Assembly: GCA_004558955.1 (NCBI GenBank)
Contig: SFZC01000113.1
Span: 1 to 5,754 of the forward strand
Reading direction: 5' to 3'
DNA length: 5,754 bases
DNA from: a bacterium
GTDB lineage: Bacteria > Cyanobacteriota > Vampirovibrionia > Gastranaerophilales > Gastranaerophilaceae
The translations under genes were made by a program, and so were the position numbers. The notes beneath the pieces are model-generated. The model saw only the letters and a list, made by a program, of their open reading frames with translations, was not told where the DNA came from and searched no databases. This document shows, piece after piece, positions 4,735 to 5,754 of this stretch (positions are counted from its first letter, which is position 1; the number at the start of each line of letters is the position of its first letter).

Positions 4735-5745
4735 ATGAAAATTTTGGAACAGGCAAAAACAAGGCTTGGAAATACTGTTGAATTGGTCGGAAATCCAGTA
4801 AAAAACGGTGTTTTGATAATAGGCGTTTTTCATGGTGATGAACCGCAAGGCAAATTTCTGATTGAAGAATATTTGAAGTTGAAATCTTCGAGTGCTGAAA
4901 AAAACATACTCCCCCTCGAAATCTCCGACAATACTCGGGAGTCGGCAGAATGTTGTTTGTCAGAAGATTTCGGTCCCCCTGCAGGCGGGGGACATGAAGA
5001 CTTGCAGAATTATAAAAGCTATGTCGGAGTTTCAAGAAATTTACGCAATAACATGACTAAAGAAGAGGTTATTCTTTGGCAGTATTTGCGTGGAGGGCAA
5101 ATTAATGGAGTGAAGTTTCGCCGTCAATGTCAGATTGGCAAATATATTTGTGATTTTGTTTCGTTTTCGTCTAATCTTGTGATTGAAATTGACGGTGGAC
5201 AACATAATTATGGCAAAGGTAAAAAGAAAGATATTGAGAGAGATTTGTATTTAAAATTACGAGGATTTAAAGTCCTCAGGTTTTGGAATACTGATATTAC
5301 CAATAATATTGAAGGTGTATTAGCTGTAATAAATAAAGTGTTAACAGAATGTGCCCCCCTTGTGGGGGAACCGAAATCTTTGATTTCGAAGGGGGGGCGT
5401 AAAAATCTTCTTTTTATCCCGTGTTTAAATCCTGACGGTATGCAACTTGGCAGGCGGACAAATTCTAATGGTGTGGATCTGAACAGGAATTTCCCGACAA
5501 AAAATTGGGGGCAAAATAAGGGTGAAAATGCGACTTGTGATGATAGCACAAGCGATTATTTCGGCGGAGTTGCACCTGCAAGCGAAATCGAAACTCAATT
5601 CGTGATTGAGGTTATTGAAAAATATTCACCATGCTGTATTTTGACTCTTCCCAATGCCAAGGTCGGCAAGGGCATTGCAACGCTAAAGGTGAGAATGATA
5701 GACTGCAGACCCGAGATGAACAGCAGACTCAAAATACAGCATTAG
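4735..5745 (+). CDS. M14 zinc carboxypeptidase (MpaA-like) interrupted in frame by a DUF559 endonuclease domain; 3' end artefactual
   Basis: The host protein resembles M14 peptidases of the MpaA type, which cut the gamma-D-Glu-DAP bond in murein peptides. GVFHGDEPQG (30-39) holds zinc ligands His33 and Glu36. NPDG (232-235), Arg241 and GVDLNRNFP (246-254, with the Asn-Arg substrate pair) follow, then the W258 region and SEIETQ (283-288). Between the HGDE helix and the LLFIPCLNPDG strand lies a 167-residue insertion (about 58-224) containing a DUF559 domain. ATG 4735 follows GGAG (4725-4728) at six bases, itself 12 bases after ftsY. Peptidase similarity stops at ILTL (302-305), just before the third zinc ligand histidine expected as ILTLH. 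The last 30 or so residues and the stop derive from chimeric sequence and adapter, so the true C-terminus is missing. The peptidase may work with the extra domain as a surface loop, or be inactive. Confidence 0.8.
   Translation: MKILEQAKTRLGNTVELVGNPVKNGVLIIGVFHGDEPQGKFLIEEYLKLKSSSAEKNILPLEISDNTRESAECCLSEDFGPPAGGGHEDLQNYKSYVGVSRNLRNNMTKEEVILWQYLRGGQINGVKFRRQCQIGKYICDFVSFSSNLVIEIDGGQHNYGKGKKKDIERDLYLKLRGFKVLRFWNTDITNNIEGVLAVINKVLTECAPLVGEPKSLISKGGRKNLLFIPCLNPDGMQLGRRTNSNGVDLNRNFPTKNWGQNKGENATCDDSTSDYFGGVAPASEIETQFVIEVIEKYSPCCILTLPNAKVGKGIATLKVRMIDCRPEMNSRLKIQH
4908..4993. repeat. Left-end repeat structure of the DUF559 element
   Basis: ACTCCCCCTCGAAATC (4908-4923) is the inverted counterpart of 5382-5400. 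GATTTCG (4966-4972) pairs with CGAAATC (4917-4923) and leads into a perfect hairpin, GTCCCCC (4973-4979) with GGGGGAC (4987-4993). The intervening loop holds a further CCGAC/GTCGG stem (4925-4929 with 4941-4945). Confidence 0.75.
5351..5400. repeat. Right-end repeat structure of the DUF559 element
   Basis: The hairpin CCCCC (5355-5359) TTGT GGGGG (5364-5368) is followed by CGAAATC (5372-5378), TTT, GATTTCG (5382-5388) and a run of seven G (5391-5397). Read on the reverse strand it repeats the left end in the same order: C-run, CGAAATC, GATTTCG, C-run/G-run hairpin. Confidence 0.75.
5631..5742. repeat. Terminal inverted repeat, probable fold-back library artefact
   Basis: The 18 bases at 5631-5648 (ATGCTGTATTTTGACTCT) recur inverted at 5725-5742 with one mismatch. 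The left arm is genuine peptidase coding sequence. The right arm directly abuts the adapter. The intervening bases (about 5651-5724) do not encode recognisable M14 sequence and appear richer in G and C than the rest. This pattern fits a strand-pairing or fold-back chimera at a read end. Confidence 0.7.
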
Positions 5746-5754
5746 ATCGGAAGA
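5744..5754 (+). other. Illumina adapter remnant
   Basis: The last 11 bases, AGATCGGAAGA, are identical to the start of the standard Illumina TruSeq adapter (AGATCGGAAGAGC). The TAG that ends the peptidase frame (5743-5745) uses adapter bases and is not a biological stop codon. Confidence 0.9.

Larger units (their letters stand above)
4905..5405 (+). mobile_element. Small DUF559 (Vsr-like PD-(D/E)XK) endonuclease-bearing element inserted in the peptidase gene
   Basis: About 501 bases, exactly 167 codons, separate two halves of the peptidase. Inside, residues 99-204 of the fused protein are a typical DUF559 domain: RNLRNNMTKEE (101-111), LWQYLR (114-119), GVKFRRQ (125-131), IGKYICDF (134-141), VIEIDGGQH (149-157) and LRFWNTDI (181-188). 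Asp140, Glu151 and Asp153 are the likely catalytic cluster, related to Vsr and restriction nucleases. The ends carry C-rich/G-rich inverted repeats and hairpins, unlike the AT-rich surroundings. Both flanks have AAAAA (4900-4904 and 5401-5405), a possible target duplication. Excision would join SAEKN directly to LLFIP. No transposase or intein motifs are visible. The domain has no separate start with a ribosome site; an in-frame ATG at 5053 would cut into the domain. Mobility is inference. Confidence 0.7.

Noticed and set aside
4905..5405. The insert as an intein
   Set aside because: There is no Cys/Ser start, no splicing block motifs and no terminal His-Asn before a Cys/Ser/Thr; the domain is DUF559, not a LAGLIDADG or HNH homing endonuclease in an intein.
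4905..5405. The insert as a self-splicing intron
   Set aside because: No group I or II core elements were recognised, the insert is open throughout in the host frame, and the ends look like inverted-repeat element termini.
5652..5677. CAATGCC/GGCATTG hairpin near the right end as a terminator or repeat
   Set aside because: It straddles or lies within the suspected chimeric tail, has no T-tract, and so is not interpretable as biology.

Overview
The window is an AT-rich bacterial segment that looks like one short metagenomic contig. The best lineage clue is the NusB protein. It opens MQARRAAREL and is 219 residues long with an extra central segment, which is how I recall cyanobacterial-type NusB proteins. 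Its near neighbour is ftsY, a nusB-ftsY order I also recall from cyanobacteria. With the low GC, this points to a non-photosynthetic cyanobacterial relative such as Melainabacteria/Gastranaerophilales. That placement is inference; no search was run.

Layout, left to right. Positions 1-61 do not fit the gene that follows and look like foreign or chimeric sequence. ispH (MEP isoprenoid pathway) lacks its N-terminus and is followed by a four-domain ribosomal protein S1 homologue, closed by a strong terminator at 1939-1971. A near-consensus promoter then starts a small exported six-cysteine protein of unknown function. nusB follows and converges, over a two-way terminator, on a 72-residue HTH-like gene on the minus strand. 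A 303-base intergenic stretch carries candidate divergent promoters. ftsY comes next, probably read from an extended -10 element that would give a leaderless mRNA. Twelve bases after ftsY, with its own ribosome site, comes an M14 zinc carboxypeptidase resembling murein peptide amidase MpaA.

The most notable feature is in this last gene. The peptidase reading frame is interrupted, without a stop or frameshift, by about 501 bases (167 codons) encoding a DUF559/Vsr-like PD-(D/E)XK endonuclease domain. The insert has GC-rich hairpins and inverted repeats at both ends and short A-tract repeats at the junctions. Removing it in silico restores a continuous peptidase sequence. It reads as a small endonuclease-bearing mobile element that has become, or been kept as, an in-frame domain insertion.

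The right end is not trustworthy as biology. It ends in 11 bases identical to the start of the common Illumina adapter, preceded by an 18-base inverted copy of sequence about 95 bases upstream. The peptidase sequence is believable only to about 5650, just before the third zinc ligand would be expected.

Functionally these are mostly housekeeping genes: isoprenoid synthesis, translation, rRNA antitermination, and signal recognition particle (SRP) targeting with probable wall recycling.
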